A stretch of DNA of 64,000 nt from Boswellia sacra (GCA_013180625.2 SNVD02006085.1:1-64000); one strand, 5' to 3'. Shown: positions 1-10,982, counted from the first letter of the stretch. Notes: generated by a model from the letters alone, not told the origin. Program-made: numbers and translations.

Positions 1-2002
1 AGCTGTAATCTCTATCTATTGGTTTGCTTTGTTTTTGTTTACTTTCTTTTTAGTGTGTTTATTTGAGATTTTTCATGTCATTTCTTTTGAGTTTTTTTTT
101 TCAGGTTATTTCTTTCGCCCTAGGTAATATTTTCTAATCATGGCTTTTAGAGTGGTGGCTTAAAAAGTTTAATTTCTCTTGAAACGCATTCTGGATCTCT
201 TCAATCTATAATGGCTGAATAAGGAGGCTAACTTTTAAACTTTTTAGACCCATTCTAACTGACTTGTTTGTGTTTACTGATTTGTTGGACTTTATTATTT
301 TCTGAGTAAGTTTAGTTTTATGTAATTTCGAGTTGTTGGGTGTTTTTGTCTTTATCAGTTTCGATTCGAAAAAAAAAACATTGTGGAAAAACCTGAGAAT
401 GGCAGAATATGGGGTTTTCTTAACTCTTGAAACGCATTCTCTCTCAATAAATCTGTAGTTTGTTTATTTCATGTTGTTTGAAGTGTCTTGTTTCTTGTTT
501 TGTTCTTTCATAATAAAGGTATATAGGCTGGAAAACTTAAGTCTGCGGGCTACTGGTCCTAAGGATTGTTGAAATATACAATCTTGACTCAGGTGTAACA
601 ACGCCACGTACCTCTTTTCTTGCATTTTGTGGGTCAATGATTAGGCAATGATTGAATTAAGAATAACTCTTGGAAAATGATAAATGATGCATGGATCCGT
701 GTGCGTGAAATGTTTATTGGTTTTGCTTTACCTTTGATTCCTTGCGCAACATTGAGCACTGAGCTATTATCACTGAGTTATTTGTTCACTTAGAGAAAGT
801 TTATGTAATTTAAATGTTTCTTCAGATTTCAATGAGTTCTAGAACTTGTTTGATGGTCACTCGAGGCGAAATCCTAGACTGTGCAACATTGGGGAAATGA
901 TTTAGGCCATCTTTGGACCGTTTGAGCCTTAATAGCCAACCTTGACTGAAATTGATCCCTAGTTACCCCTTTGAGCCTCTGTAAGCCTTTTTCTTTGTTA
1001 ACTCACTAAAAGATTTCCTAACCTCAAATGAATTTGTTCCAAACAGTTTAACCCTTACCTATGAGCATGTAGATCATTCACAATTAAATTCTGAGCTATG
1101 TTCTGGTTTTGGGAAGTTAGAGGAGGTTGGGATGTGTCATGAGCAATGCAAGTGGGTTCTATTGTGTTTGGAAAAAAAAAAAGAAAAAAAAGCCAATCTG
1201 TACTTATCGTCCACGTACTTACACATTGAGGACAATGTGTTGTTTAAGTGTGAGGGAGGGGAAGTGTAATAAAAAAAAAAAAGAAGAAAAAAAAAGAAGA
1301 AAAAATAAAAAAGAAAAAAAAAGAAGAAGAATAAGAGATCTATACCCTTAAGTGTTCTTAAAAAAGAATGAAACAACAAAGTGTGGGGGTGTAGTTTTCT
1401 TTTGTTTTCTGCAAAAAAAAAAAAAAAAGATTGATTTTTCTAAATAAGTTTGGGGGAGTAACCTGGTGAATTGAAATAAAGTTGTGTTATAGGGTTGAGC
1501 TCTACATAGTATTGAATGATTTATGTGTTTGTAGGTGATTTGAGCCAAATTATTATCCTTTATCACACCTTCACCCAAGCCAAACTTTACAAGCTTAATG
1601 AAGCCCTACTTGATCTTTAGTGTTGTGCTTGTCTACATTAGTGGAGAGTGACTTGAAAAGCAAGCCTATGGAGTTCATTTATACGCACATTTTCACTATT
1701 AAATATGATTCATTTTTATGTATAAACTCATCCGGGTTACAAGTGATTAGGTGAGAATGGCTCTACACATACACACTTGAGGAATTGAAGTGAAACGAAA
1801 CTAATCTTTAAGATAAAATTCTTGATCAAGTGCATTATTTTGAAGTTTTCCTTGGGTTATAATTAAGTACAATCTTTGAGGCCTATTTGCAAGTTGAAGC
1901 ATTTGTGTGTTTCATTTTTTTCTTTGATTCTGTTTCGGTTTTGTTTTGTTTCATATCGTTGTAGTTGCTGGAGGACTAGCAAAGTCTAAGTGTGGGGGAA
2001 TT
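1..2002 (+). mobile_element. 3' internal region of an Athila-like Ty3 LTR retrotransposon (partial)
   Basis: No convincing reading frame is present. The stretch is T-rich and ends in repeated purine-rich motifs that plant Athila-type elements carry before the 3' LTR: a phrase of the type 'ttgaggacaatgt..taagtgtgagggagg' near 1227-1262, 'aagtttgggggag' near 1447 and 'aagtgtgggggaattt' just before 2003, the last acting as the polypurine tract. Long A-rich runs (1167-1190, 1269-1335, 1412-1428) give spurious lysine- or phenylalanine-rich frames. The gag-pol part and 5' LTR lie outside the window. The family assignment rests on remembered motif style, not on a protein domain. Confidence 0.6.
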
Positions 2003-3413
2003 TGATAGGTGTCTATTTATGTATTACTTTTATATCAATTCGTCCATGTTTCTTTGCTATATCCTTGGTATTTTTATGTTTTTGTGTGGTTTTGATGTTT
2101 GTAGGAGTTTTGGAGCAACTTGCACAAAAAATGGAGTAAATCCCTTCATTTTCACCTCTGCTAGTCAGTGATCTTCTCGGATTTAATTGTATTGATATAC
2201 AATGACCCGATGACATATTATATATCGTTGGAAAGCTCTCAAAGTCTATTTTCTAGAGAAATTTACGGTTTATAAATCCATTCAGTGTACCAAAAGTTCT
2301 AATCAAAACAGTGTGGGATGTATAGAAATATAATTCCACAAGTCACTGTAGCATGTATAATACGGGGCACTGTAGCAATTCACTGTAGCAGAGTATTTAA
2401 ACACATTTTAGGGTTTTATTTTAAAAACTTGAAGAGGGGAGAACGTGGTGGAGGCTGCAGCTCTGGAATTCTTTCATCTCTTGGAGTTCTTGAAGGAGAA
2501 AGGAAGCTTGGAAGAGGAAGAACTACAATCCAAAGAGAATTACATCAAATTTGCTAAGTTTTTCCCTTCCCTTTCATTTTCTGGAATGTCTCCATGTTGT
2601 ATTGTATTTACCACGTTCTTAAAACATGTGTAACTGAATCTGAATTGGTTGAGGGTGATTTCAAAGCCCCTGATATGGTTTTTGTAAGTTGATTGTGTAA
2701 GGAATTGTTATCCAATTCTCTAATGAAGTTGCTTGTATTCTCCCATATTTAATGCTTATGATTGCTTGCTGATTGTATTTGAGTGGCCAACTGAATATAA
2801 TCTGGTTGTGATTTATTGTTAGACTAGAAATCTTGATCCGTAATTGTCTTGAATTTCTAATCATTAGTAGCAAAATTGTGATCAGAGATTGCAATTGGAG
2901 AATACAACCTAAGTTAAATAAACCGAGCTTGTGTGTTTATTGCTTAGATCAACCTATCTTTCTTATCGTAATGCATCCATTGAATTAAAATTAGAGAGCT
3001 TGTTCTAGGTTGTTTAATGGATAGAGATTAAATAAAGAGCCTGTTTTGTTTAACAACAAAGTAAGGAAAGATTGGGATAACAGAGCTTATTATTATCTAC
3101 GGTTGATAATTTCAATGGTGTAATTGGATGACAATTCTACAATTAATTCACAAATTCATATCTTGTGGTAGAGAAGGATCCCTTAACCAGGTTTCTCTCA
3201 TTGATTTTTCAATCTGTTTAAATTTGTATTGTGTTATTCTTTACTTGCATTAATATTTCATCTAGTTAATTAATCAACAAAACCCCCCTTCATTTAGTTT
3301 ATTGTTGCTTTCGAATAACAAATTCAATTAGAATCAATCCTCGTGGGAACGATATCTTACTCATCACTTTATTACTTGTGCGACTAGTATACTTGCTAGT
3401 TTCGAACGCATCA
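2003..3413 (+). repeat. 3' LTR of the Athila-like element
   Basis: The LTR begins TGATAGG directly after the purine tract and ends CGCATCA, giving a TGAT/ATCA terminal inverted repeat over about 1.4 kb. Its end carries the phrase 'caatcctcgtgggaacgata', which I know from Athila-type LTR ends. A TATA-like stretch near 2390 (gtatttaaac) follows three copies of CACTGTAGCA (2344, 2368, 2381). The right edge abuts sequence that belongs inside another element's LTR, so the insertion is nested. The exact end could shift by one to three bases because the junction reads catcatct. Confidence 0.65.
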
Positions 3414-3703
3414 TCTAAGATTTAAATTTTGATATTTTCTTGTTTAATTGGAATTAGATTCTATTTCCTAATAGATTATATTTCCTAGTTAAGTTATGAT
3501 TGTCGGCACTATAAATAAGTGTCTTCAATTATTTTCATTTCTTAGACTTGGTTGTTATTGGTTTTTTGATCTTTTAGTAAAAAGATTGTCTCCTCCCTCA
3601 ATTTCATTCTATTTCTCCCTAAATTTCTTCTATCGTTTCTCCCATTTCCTCTGTCTACATCTCCCTCCATTTCTTTTAATTTGAGGAACCCCGTTCCTCA
3701 TCA
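3414..3703 (+). repeat. truncated 5' LTR of a short non-autonomous LTR element
   Basis: This stretch aligns almost base for base with 4801-5129, apart from a short internal duplication present only in the 3' copy. It ends CATCA at 3703, followed after two bases by a primer-binding site. The first ~155 bases of the LTR (equivalent to 4645-4799) are absent because the Athila-like LTR interrupts it. Confidence 0.8.
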
Positions 3704-3705
3704 AT

Positions 3706-3717
3706 TGGTATCAGAGC
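3706..3717 (+). other. primer-binding site, initiator tRNA-Met type
   Basis: TGGTATCAGAGC matches the complement of the 3' end of plant initiator Met tRNA, the usual primer of plant LTR elements. It lies two bases after the 5' LTR end. Confidence 0.8.
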
Positions 3718-3848
3718 GTGGTTTTGATTCCCTCTTATACTATTTATCTTTTAATTTTTATTCAACCCATAAACCCTAAACCTTCCACCACCATTAACTT
3801 AGTCTACCCCCAATCTCATCTTCTATCACCCCTAAAAAAAAAAAAAAG

Positions 3849-3940
3849 TACTGTTCACTCGAGTTACTGTTCACCAGTGGGTACTGTTTACGAGAGATAC
3901 TGTTCACACGTGGGTACTGTTCACTGAATTTACTGTTCAC
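3849..3940 (+). repeat. six-copy TACTGTTCAC array at 16-17 bp spacing
   Basis: TACTGTTCAC starts at 3849, 3865, 3898, 3915 and 3931, with the variant TACTGTTTAC at 3882. Spacings are 16, 17, 16, 17 and 16. The bases between copies differ, so the motif and not the spacer is kept. It sits in the transcribed leader of the element. Confidence 0.9.
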
Positions 3941-3962
3941 TACGACCACCTTCATACTCTTC

Positions 3963-4571
3963 TTGTCGAAATCTATAATGTGTCCTTTATTACAAACTTC
4001 GATACTCTCAATGATACAAGCCTCAGAAAATAGGATAAACAATAGGTTAGATGAAATATTAGTAGCTTTGAAAGCCTTACAAGCTTCCGTTCTCACAAAA
4101 CAAAACTCTAATTTAGAGTTATCTACAAAACATAGGAATCAAGGGATCTTAGGTGCAACTCCTAAGATCCATGAGGATGAGTGTGATGATTCTAGAGGAG
4201 ATGATGAAGCAAGCAAGATTGATATGGAAGATGGACATGAATCTAGAGGTGATATTGAGATCGAGGGCAAGATGAATTTTAATGATGGTGTGGAGCCTAC
4301 ATGTGAAGAATCTTTTGAAATCATTCAAGAAATTGATTTCATAGGTTGTGATTCATATTTGGGTTCTTCTACTCCTATCATTGTGTCAATGGTGAAGTCT
4401 TCTATTGAGTCAACGATGAAGTCTTCCATGGTGATTATTGTTTCTCCACCAATATCGAAGGCCACTAAAGCATCAATAATTTTTCTATCATGCGTGCTTC
4501 CAATATTGGATCGTCTTGAAGCGAATATATGGATTGATAACTTTTCAATGATCGTGCAAGGCAAGACATGA
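3963..4571 (+). CDS. open frame of the non-autonomous LTR element, function unknown
   Basis: This is a 202-residue frame inside the LTR element. Residues 15-60 look helical and possibly coiled-coil. Residues ~70-110 are rich in Asp, Glu, Gly and Ser. The C-terminal part is hydrophobic and Ser/Ile/Val-rich. I see no zinc knuckle, protease, integrase or reverse transcriptase motif. It could be the remnant of a gag N-terminus or a frame that is open by chance. The start is the first ATG after the TACTGTTCAC array. Its position between primer-binding site and purine tract says it belongs to the element and not to the host. Confidence 0.4.
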   Translation: MSKSIMCPLLQTSILSMIQASENRINNRLDEILVALKALQASVLTKQNSNLELSTKHRNQGILGATPKIHEDECDDSRGDDEASKIDMEDGHESRGDIEIEGKMNFNDGVEPTCEESFEIIQEIDFIGCDSYLGSSTPIIVSMVKSSIESTMKSSMVIIVSPPISKATKASIIFLSCVLPILDRLEANIWIDNFSMIVQGKT

Positions 4572-4644
4572 CGTTTTCTTGTGTATTGGCAACTTCCTCC
4601 TTGACAACTCGCTAGGAGTCGAGTTCTTCCAAGTGGAGGAGAAT

Positions 4645-5129
4645 TGATGTAGGATATATTAGGAATAAATTAGGCATTTTAATTTTGATTTTAGGGATTT
4701 TGATCAATTAGGGATTTTGACTATTATTAGGGATTTTGACTTCCTAAATTAGGAGTAATCCTAATTTGAGTTATTTTCCTAATTAGTAGTTTACTATTTT
4801 ATCTAGGATTTAAATTTTGATATTTTCTTGTTTAGTTGGAATTAAATTCTATTTCCTAGTTAAGTTATGATAGTTAGAATTAGATTCTATTTCCTAATAG
4901 ATTCTATTTCCTAGTTAAGTTATGATTGTCGACACTATAAATAAGTGTCTTCAGTTATTTTTATTTCTTAGACTTGGTTGTTATTGGTTTTTTGATATTT
5001 TAGTAAAAAGATTGTCTCCTCCCTCAATTTCATTCTATTTCTCCCTAAATTTCTTCTATTGTTTCTCCCATTTTCTCTGTCTACATCTCCCTCCATTTCT
5101 TTTAATTTGAGGAACCCTGTTTCTCATCA
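4645..5129 (+). repeat. 3' LTR of the short non-autonomous element
   Basis: It begins TGATG after the purine tract and ends CATCA, a 5-bp terminal inverted repeat, and is about 485 bases long. Its last ~330 bases match 3414-3703, but it carries an extra internal duplication of about 40 bases around 4855-4920 (repeated 'ttctatttcctagttaagt'). A TATA-like 'actataaataag' near 4932 is conserved in both copies. Confidence 0.8.
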
Positions 5130-5131
5130 CA

Positions 5132-5240
5132 GTAAACCAAGAAGAGAATCAAAAAGCAATGCAGAAGAAACTCAAATTTGAAAAACCTATACCAGTTGTC
5201 TCTCCATATACATCTATACTTTATGTGTCCTATTTTAACC
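5132..5240 (+). repeat. 109-bp copy of PP2A intron 1 sequence
   Basis: These 109 bases align without gaps, at about 93% by eye, with 22796-22904 inside intron 1 of the PP2A catalytic gene. Matching stops on the left near the LTR end and on the right where NAC-like 3' sequence begins (about 5245). It does not encode PP2A residues. Confidence 0.8.
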
Positions 5241-5311
5241 CACAACGTAAGAACCAGAGAAAATGAAGTTAGCTATAGACTCCAGTTATGTTCGGATGCC
5301 CCTATATATGT

Positions 5312-6460
5312 TTATACCGGGAACTCCCTATGCCTTTGGATAAATATTTTTGACAATATGACTCCGAAGATTGATGTGTGAAACTGTAACTTAATTGGCA
5401 GGAATTGAAGTTCTACCTGAAATAAAAAGCATTGACAAATAAGTATTAGTTCCGGATATGTCTTTCTCATACCACCTGTATGCATAACTAATAATCCATA
5501 AGTAATGCTCTTTCTCACCTTTAAAAAAATATTTTCTGCAACATTATTTTTACAATCAAAAGCCAAATCCTGAATTAATAGAAACTACAATTCTATCCTA
5601 ATTAAAAATCATAAAGGAAAAGGCATTAGTTGCGACATGTTTCTTATAAACCATGTTTGCAAGTTAATACCAAAAACTCAACATAATCATGCCCTTAGTC
5701 ACTTTTAAGTATTTTCGGAAATATAATTTCCATAATCATAAGACAAATGGTAAAATTGGTATAACCGAGATTCCAAATAATGTAAGAACCACAAATTTAA
5801 CATGTAGCTTTGGATGTGACTTTCATGCTCAGTTTATATAATTTTGGTAGTGCAATCTATCTAGAGAGGGTGAACCGTGATAACTCACCTTTGAAATCAT
5901 ACTATCTGCAACATAACTTCCTAAATCTAAAGCCAAATGACCAATTGGTAGCAACTTAGATTCAACCTGGAAAAGAATCATAGACAAATAAGCATGATTT
6001 TTGAATGTGTTAATTGCACCTCATGATTTAAAGCAGATATGAAAACTATCCATAGGCCAACTTTCTGACCTTTGAAAATATGTTTTCTGCAACATGATTA
6101 AAAGTGTTAAAAGCCAAATAGTGACTTGATAGTTGGCATCCAACCTGAAGTAAAAGCCACAGACAAAGTAACATTAATCTAGGAATGATTCTCATGCACT
6201 AAATATGTAATATGTAATTTGATGTTGAGAATAGTGCATAAGACATGTTCTTCTCGCCCATGCAAAAGTATTTTCTGTAGCATGATTTCTAAAGTTACTG
6301 GGCTGATTCAAAGTCTCAACCTAAGGGAAGAGCCACATATCAAAAAGCATTAATTAAGTATATGTTTCTCATATCAGAAAAGTGCAGCACTAGTCATACA
6401 CATGTTCTTACCAAGGAACACATATTTTCTGCAACATGATTTCCATGGCACTTTAGTTGC
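5312..6460 (-). pseudogene. 3' half of a NAC-like repeat-exon gene, decayed
   Basis: On the minus strand there are about six copies of a ~78-nt exon unit plus a terminal exon (5312-5416), the same unit type as in the gene at 14720-18002. Units with usable borders and open frames lie near 6065-6148 and 5881-5965; others lie near 6410-6450, 6250-6318, 5697-5775 and 5519-5597. The unit at 5519-5597 has an in-frame TAG near its start, and the one near 5700 ends in a stop. Encoded motifs are of the type 'NHVAEN'. The terminal exon is short and unlike the last exon of the 14.7-kb gene, but like the one at 63.78 kb. No NAC domain is found upstream, so this is probably non-functional. Confidence 0.7.
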
Positions 6461-6479
6461 TGTTGCAAATTAAATATGT

Positions 6480-6817
6480 CAGCTATGCCAGATGAGGATG
6501 ATGTGAAACTGGCCTTGTACTACGTGCTGGAGCCTTTTTTCATGGGATGCGATCGATGCTGACTTGTCTCCCGTGTGTGGTTGAATTTTGTCAACACATT
6601 CGATAATTTTAACAATTATCCATGGGATTCGATGTCTTTTGATAAGACACTTAAAGGAATGAAAAACGCTTTGGATGGGAGGTTAGAAAAGTATAAAAAG
6701 CGAGTCCAAGCCATGAGAAAGCACGTAGAAAGATATAACTTAGAAGGATGCCCCTACGCTATTCAAGTACATCCTGAAAAACAGCCTCGACCTAAAGTAA
6801 AAATCACATGTCAATAA
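6480..6817 (+). pseudogene. DUF1985-like fragment (Ulp1-transposon associated)
   Basis: Reading from 6480 gives 'PDEDDVKLALYYVLEPFFMG', then a stop near 6561 and, in another frame from 6575, a stretch with 'FNNYPWDSMSFDKTL', 'LKGMKNALDG' and 'YNLEGCPYAIQV'. These match the remembered pattern of DUF1985: an acidic residue, 'LALLYFLE', 'NSYPWGSLSFE' and 'Y.L.GFPYA.QV'. The domain is found in plant genes and MULE-type transposons that also carry a Ulp1 protease. No Ulp1 domain follows here. It is a frame-broken fragment, probably transposon debris. Confidence 0.55.
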
Positions 6818-7434
6818 TTATGTGTATATTTCTTAGGTAAGATATGTATAAGTACCAAAAACTGCTAGTCATACTATTCTCACCGAGGAACGTTTATTTT
6901 ATAGAAGTTATTTCGATTCTGTAATGCAGAAGATTAGTTGGATGATGCGCGAGTTTCATAGGGTAAATATTCCGTTTTAAATATATCTTATTTCCTTAGT
7001 GTTGATGAAATGTGTATTGATTTAAATCTTCTGAAAATATTTAGTTCCGCTAATTGATTGTGTTTAGTTTACTGGTTGAAGAATGAAGTGATATATGAGT
7101 GTGCTAGAACTTGATCTTAGTTGAATATGTTTTCATTAGTTTGGGAAAGTATTGAAATCTACAAGTTCATTTCTATGCTCTGTTTTTATGTGGGTAGTTT
7201 TGATATTATAGTTTTTCTAAGATATTTGCTTGAGTTAATCAAGAGTCATATCCACCAACATTATGCAAGAATACAGGAACTTTGGGTTCTACTCTCGCAA
7301 GAATATGAGCCGAAAACATTTTCGTTGTCATAGAAAAGAATTTAGCATGTATTAGGGTTCCTGTGTTGTCTGTCACATGGGAACAAAACTCATTAACTAG
7401 CTAATGTTTTAAACCGCTATTTAATCATATATAT
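6818..7434. other. intergenic, AT-rich, no gene seen
   Basis: A 70-codon frame at 7121-7333 has no recognisable domain. The stretch ends in a short TA run that is the left part of the copia insertion site. A possible small exon with splice signals (6931-6960) follows the DUF1985 fragment but is not supported by homology. Confidence 0.5.
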
Positions 7435-7886
7435 TGTTGAACAAATTAGAGTACAATACTCTAATTTAGGAGCCAATAAACGAACAAAATAAATTGTTTG
7501 TATTATAGCCACACCAAATCTCACTGTAACACTTCTTTTAATTTGAAGAAAAAGAACACCAAAATAAACACTCAAAAGGAAGAACTAATATTTTCTTTAA
7601 TTCTAGGATTCTTGAATCCTTAGAATTCTTAGATACTTGAATACATAAAACTCAAACAAAGAGGACTATTTATAGTTTACAAGAAGTAACCATAGCCACA
7701 CAAAATCAAACCAAACCTATACCACACAAATGTAACTTACACCACATAAATAAGTTTTTAGTGCCCACAACACAAGTATAACTCAAACATTGAACACCCA
7801 CTAACTCACACAACATAAATAAATATTTAACACACATCATAAATTAGACTTGGAGAAAGGAATGGGATGGGGTTGCTTTCTTAACA
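7435..7886 (-). repeat. copia 3' LTR (left copy)
   Basis: It starts TGTTGAAC and ends TTAACA on the plus strand, giving TGTTxA/TxAACA ends. It is preceded on the element's own strand by the purine tract 'gttgagggggagtg' (complement of 7887-7900). Confidence 0.93.
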
Positions 7887-7889
7887 CTC

Positions 7890-9569
7890 CCCCTCAACAC
7901 CAGCTCCGTTTCTTTTTACTTCATTAAGTTGACGTCTAAAGTTTTCGAACTTGCCTGAACTCAAACTTTTTGTGAGCAAATCTGTAACTTGATCATCTGT
8001 CTTGATTTTCCTCAACTCAATTTATTCTTGCAAAACCTTTTCTCTGATGAAGTGATAGTGCACTTCCATATGCTTAGTTCTAGCATGAAAAATTGGATTC
8101 TCTGCCAAACGAATTGCCGACTGATTATCACAATACAATGGAATTGCATAATCAACTATTTGATGTAGATCATTTATTAACTGTATTAACCATGTACTTT
8201 CTTGAGCTGCCATTGCTGCTGCTCGGTATTCTGCTTCTGTTTTTGACAAAGATACAGTTGGTTGTCTCTTACTACACCAAGAAATTGCTCCTGATCCAAG
8301 AGTAAACACATATCCAGTAGTTGATCTACGAGTGTCTTGATCTCCTGCATAGTCAGCATCACAATAGCCCACTAGCTTGCAATCTTCACCTTTCTTGTAC
8401 AAAAGACCATAATCAATTGTACCCTTCACATATCTCAATATTCGTCGAACTGCTTCCAAATGAGACTTCTTTGGATTTTGCATGTATCGACTCATTATAC
8501 CAACTCCATAAGAAATGTCAGGCCGAGTTAAGGTTAAATAGATGAGGCTACCAACCAACTGTCGATACATTTTTCCATCTTCTAAATCTTTTCCCTCATG
8601 TGCACACATCTTGGCATTTTGTTCCATTGGAGTCGAGATTGGCTTGCATTCAAGCATCCCAAACTTCTTCAACAAATCTCTGGAATATTTTTGTTGGCAA
8701 AGAAATATTCCTTCTTGTGAGCGATCAACCTCAAGACCAAGAAAGTGCTTGAGTTGTCTAAGTTCTTTCATCTAGAAACGGACTGACAGGTTCACCTTAG
8801 TTTGGTGAATTTCTATCTCATCATCCCCAGTAATGATTAGATCATCTACATATACCAACACCACAGCTAGCTTTCCTCCATTATTTTTGACAAATAAGCT
8901 GGCATCTGCAGGTGCTACTGAATAGCTACCTTTGGTAAGAAACTCAGCAATCTTACCATACCACGCCCTTGGTGCTTGTTTCAATCCATAAAGTGCTTTT
9001 CGCAGCTTACACACATACTTAGGATGATCTTGGTTTTGAAAACCCATTGGCTGAATCATATAAATCTCCCGATCTAACTCCCCATGCAAAAAGGCATTTT
9101 TCACATCCATTTGCCATAAGTTCCAATCTTTGTTGGCTGCAAGTGCTAGCAGGACTCGTATAGTTGTAAGTTTTGCCACTGGACTAAACGTTTCATCATA
9201 ATCTAGCCCATATTGTTGAGAGAACCCTCGTGCAACCAATCTGGCCTTGTACCTTTCAATTGATCCATCTGGACGATGCTTTATCTTGTAAACCCATTTA
9301 CAAGATATAGGTTTGACATCTCTTGGCTTTGGCACTATATCCCATGTCTGATTTTGCTCTAGTGCTATGACTTCTTCTTTCATAGCTTGAATCCACTCAA
9401 ATCTCTGAGATGCTTCTTCAAAAGTCTCAGGCTCTTTTGCAATAATTTCTTCAGCTATGGCTGCATTGGCATATTTGGGATTTGGCTTTCGTAATCTTGT
9501 TGACCTTCTAGGTTGTGATTGTGGAATTGATACTTCTACTTCACCAGGTCTATTATCATGTCCATACAT
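7890..9569 (-). pseudogene. copia reverse transcriptase and RNase H, interrupted
   Basis: The frame 9569-8772 holds the RT core ('WKMDVK'-type segment seen as '[14 protein letters not shown]', '[14 protein letters not shown]' and the catalytic '[11 protein letters not shown]'). An in-frame TAG at 8772-8774 is followed by 8771-8022 with the RT thumb and RNase H ('YCDADYAGD', '[20 protein letters not shown]', 'LYCDNQSAI', '[14 protein letters not shown]'). A further stop at 8022 cuts off a tail ending near 7890, close to the purine tract. Domain order and content are complete; function is not. Confidence 0.92.
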
Positions 9570-9620
9570 ACCAGTTTGCCAAGGATTCTGAGCTACATCT
9601 TGATCGTCATCATTATTATC

Positions 9621-10982
9621 TTATGGATCTTCATCTTTATCTGAACTTGTTTGAATTTGGACAATATGCTCCATCATCTTCTGTTGTAACTTGTCTTCAA
9701 ATTCTTTTGAATCTGATAACACCTCCTTTTCTGAGGACCACCAAGAAGATGTTTCATCGAATACTACATCTCGTGATGTATAACACCTTCCACTTGTAGG
9801 ATCACAACATTTCCACCCTTTTCTTTGGCTATCGTATCCCACAAAGATACATCTAATTGCTTTCTTATCAAACTTGCTACGTAAATGATCAGGAACAAAT
9901 ACATAGCATACACATCCAAATACTCGAAAGTAGCTAACCGTAGGTTTCATGTCCCACAATTTTTCAAAGGGTGATATAGATCCTAACCTTGGTTGAGGAA
10001 GCTCATTGATCACATGAGCAGAGGTTCTCATAGCTTCAGCCCAAAATCTTCCTGGTACATTCTTTACATGTAACATACTTCGATAAGTTTCTGCAAGACG
10101 TCGATTCTTTCTTTCAGCTACACCATTTTGTTGCAGTGTATTGGCACATGTATACTGATAATGTATTTGACATTTTCGAAGGCATTGAGAAAACTCGTCT
10201 GAACTATATTCACCTTCATTATCTGTACGCAAGCAACGAATCTTCTTTCCCACTTCTCCTTCAACTATCTCTTTGAATTCTTTAAACTTTGAGAATGTGT
10301 CAGATTTTTCTTTCATAAAGAAAACCCACACATATCTGGAGAAATCATCAATGAACGTCACCATATACCGCATTCCACTAATTGATGATTGCTTAACGGG
10401 CCCAAACACATCAAAGTGAACTAACTCTAATGGTTCCTTTGCTTTAAACTTCGATTCCTCGTATGGCAATTGATGTGTTTTACCACACTGACATCCCGCA
10501 CAGATCGTGTCTATTCTCACATCAAGTTTAGGAAGTCCCTTAAGCATCGACTTCTTCACCATCACATTTAGCTTAGAATAGCTAACGTGACCCAATCACA
10601 TGTGCCATAAATCTGCCGTCTCATTTTTCCTTGTCTTGTCTACATATGCAGACTCTGCTGACATCACATACAGTGACTCTAGTCGCCATCCTTCCATTGT
10701 TGGCTTTTGTGATATGTCAAGGTCCTTGTACACCTTTACATCTCGCGGACCGAACAAGACATAGTGACCTGATGATGTTAATTGTGCCACTGAAAGCAAA
10801 TTTTTCTTCATGCCAGGAACATGATAAACATCTTCGAGCATTACTTGACCAGAACTATATCGGGGCACGACTATCGTCTTACCAATGTGAGTGATCGGTA
10901 ATCTTGAATTATCAGCTGTTACCACCACTCGATTTCCCTTGTATTCTATCAGGTTCTGTAATTTATGTTTATCACCTGTCAT
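9621..10982 (-). pseudogene. copia protease/GAG-pre-integrase and integrase region, interrupted
   Basis: The 10982-10596 part contains '[14 protein letters not shown]', the usual segment between protease and integrase. It ends in an in-frame TGA exactly at the zinc-binding 'LWH..LGH' motif. The following 324-residue frame has the zinc finger remainder (CAGCQCGK), the catalytic region with 'FDVFGPV', '[10 protein letters not shown]' and '[11 protein letters not shown]' (D, D, E residues) and the downstream conserved '[10 protein letters not shown]'. It ends at another in-frame stop near 9618. The enzyme would insert element cDNA into host DNA. Confidence 0.9.

Larger units (their letters stand above)
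3704..4644 (+). mobile_element. internal region of the short LTR element
   Basis: About 940 bases lie between the two LTR copies. They hold a primer-binding site, an array of TACTGTTCAC motifs, one open frame (3963-4571) and a polypurine tract (aagtggaggagaat) directly before the 3' LTR at 4645. No protease, integrase or reverse transcriptase is encoded, so the element would depend on a helper. The purine-tract wording resembles that of plant Ty3 elements. The whole unit would have been about 1.9 kb. Confidence 0.75.

Noticed and set aside
1127..1379. Lysine-rich and phenylalanine-rich open frames on both strands
   Set aside because: They come from A-rich runs in the 3' region of the Athila-like element and have no domain or codon signal.
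3706..3717. Match to initiator Met tRNA as a possible tRNA gene
   Set aside because: Only 12 bases complementary to the tRNA 3' end and directly after an LTR; this is a primer-binding site.
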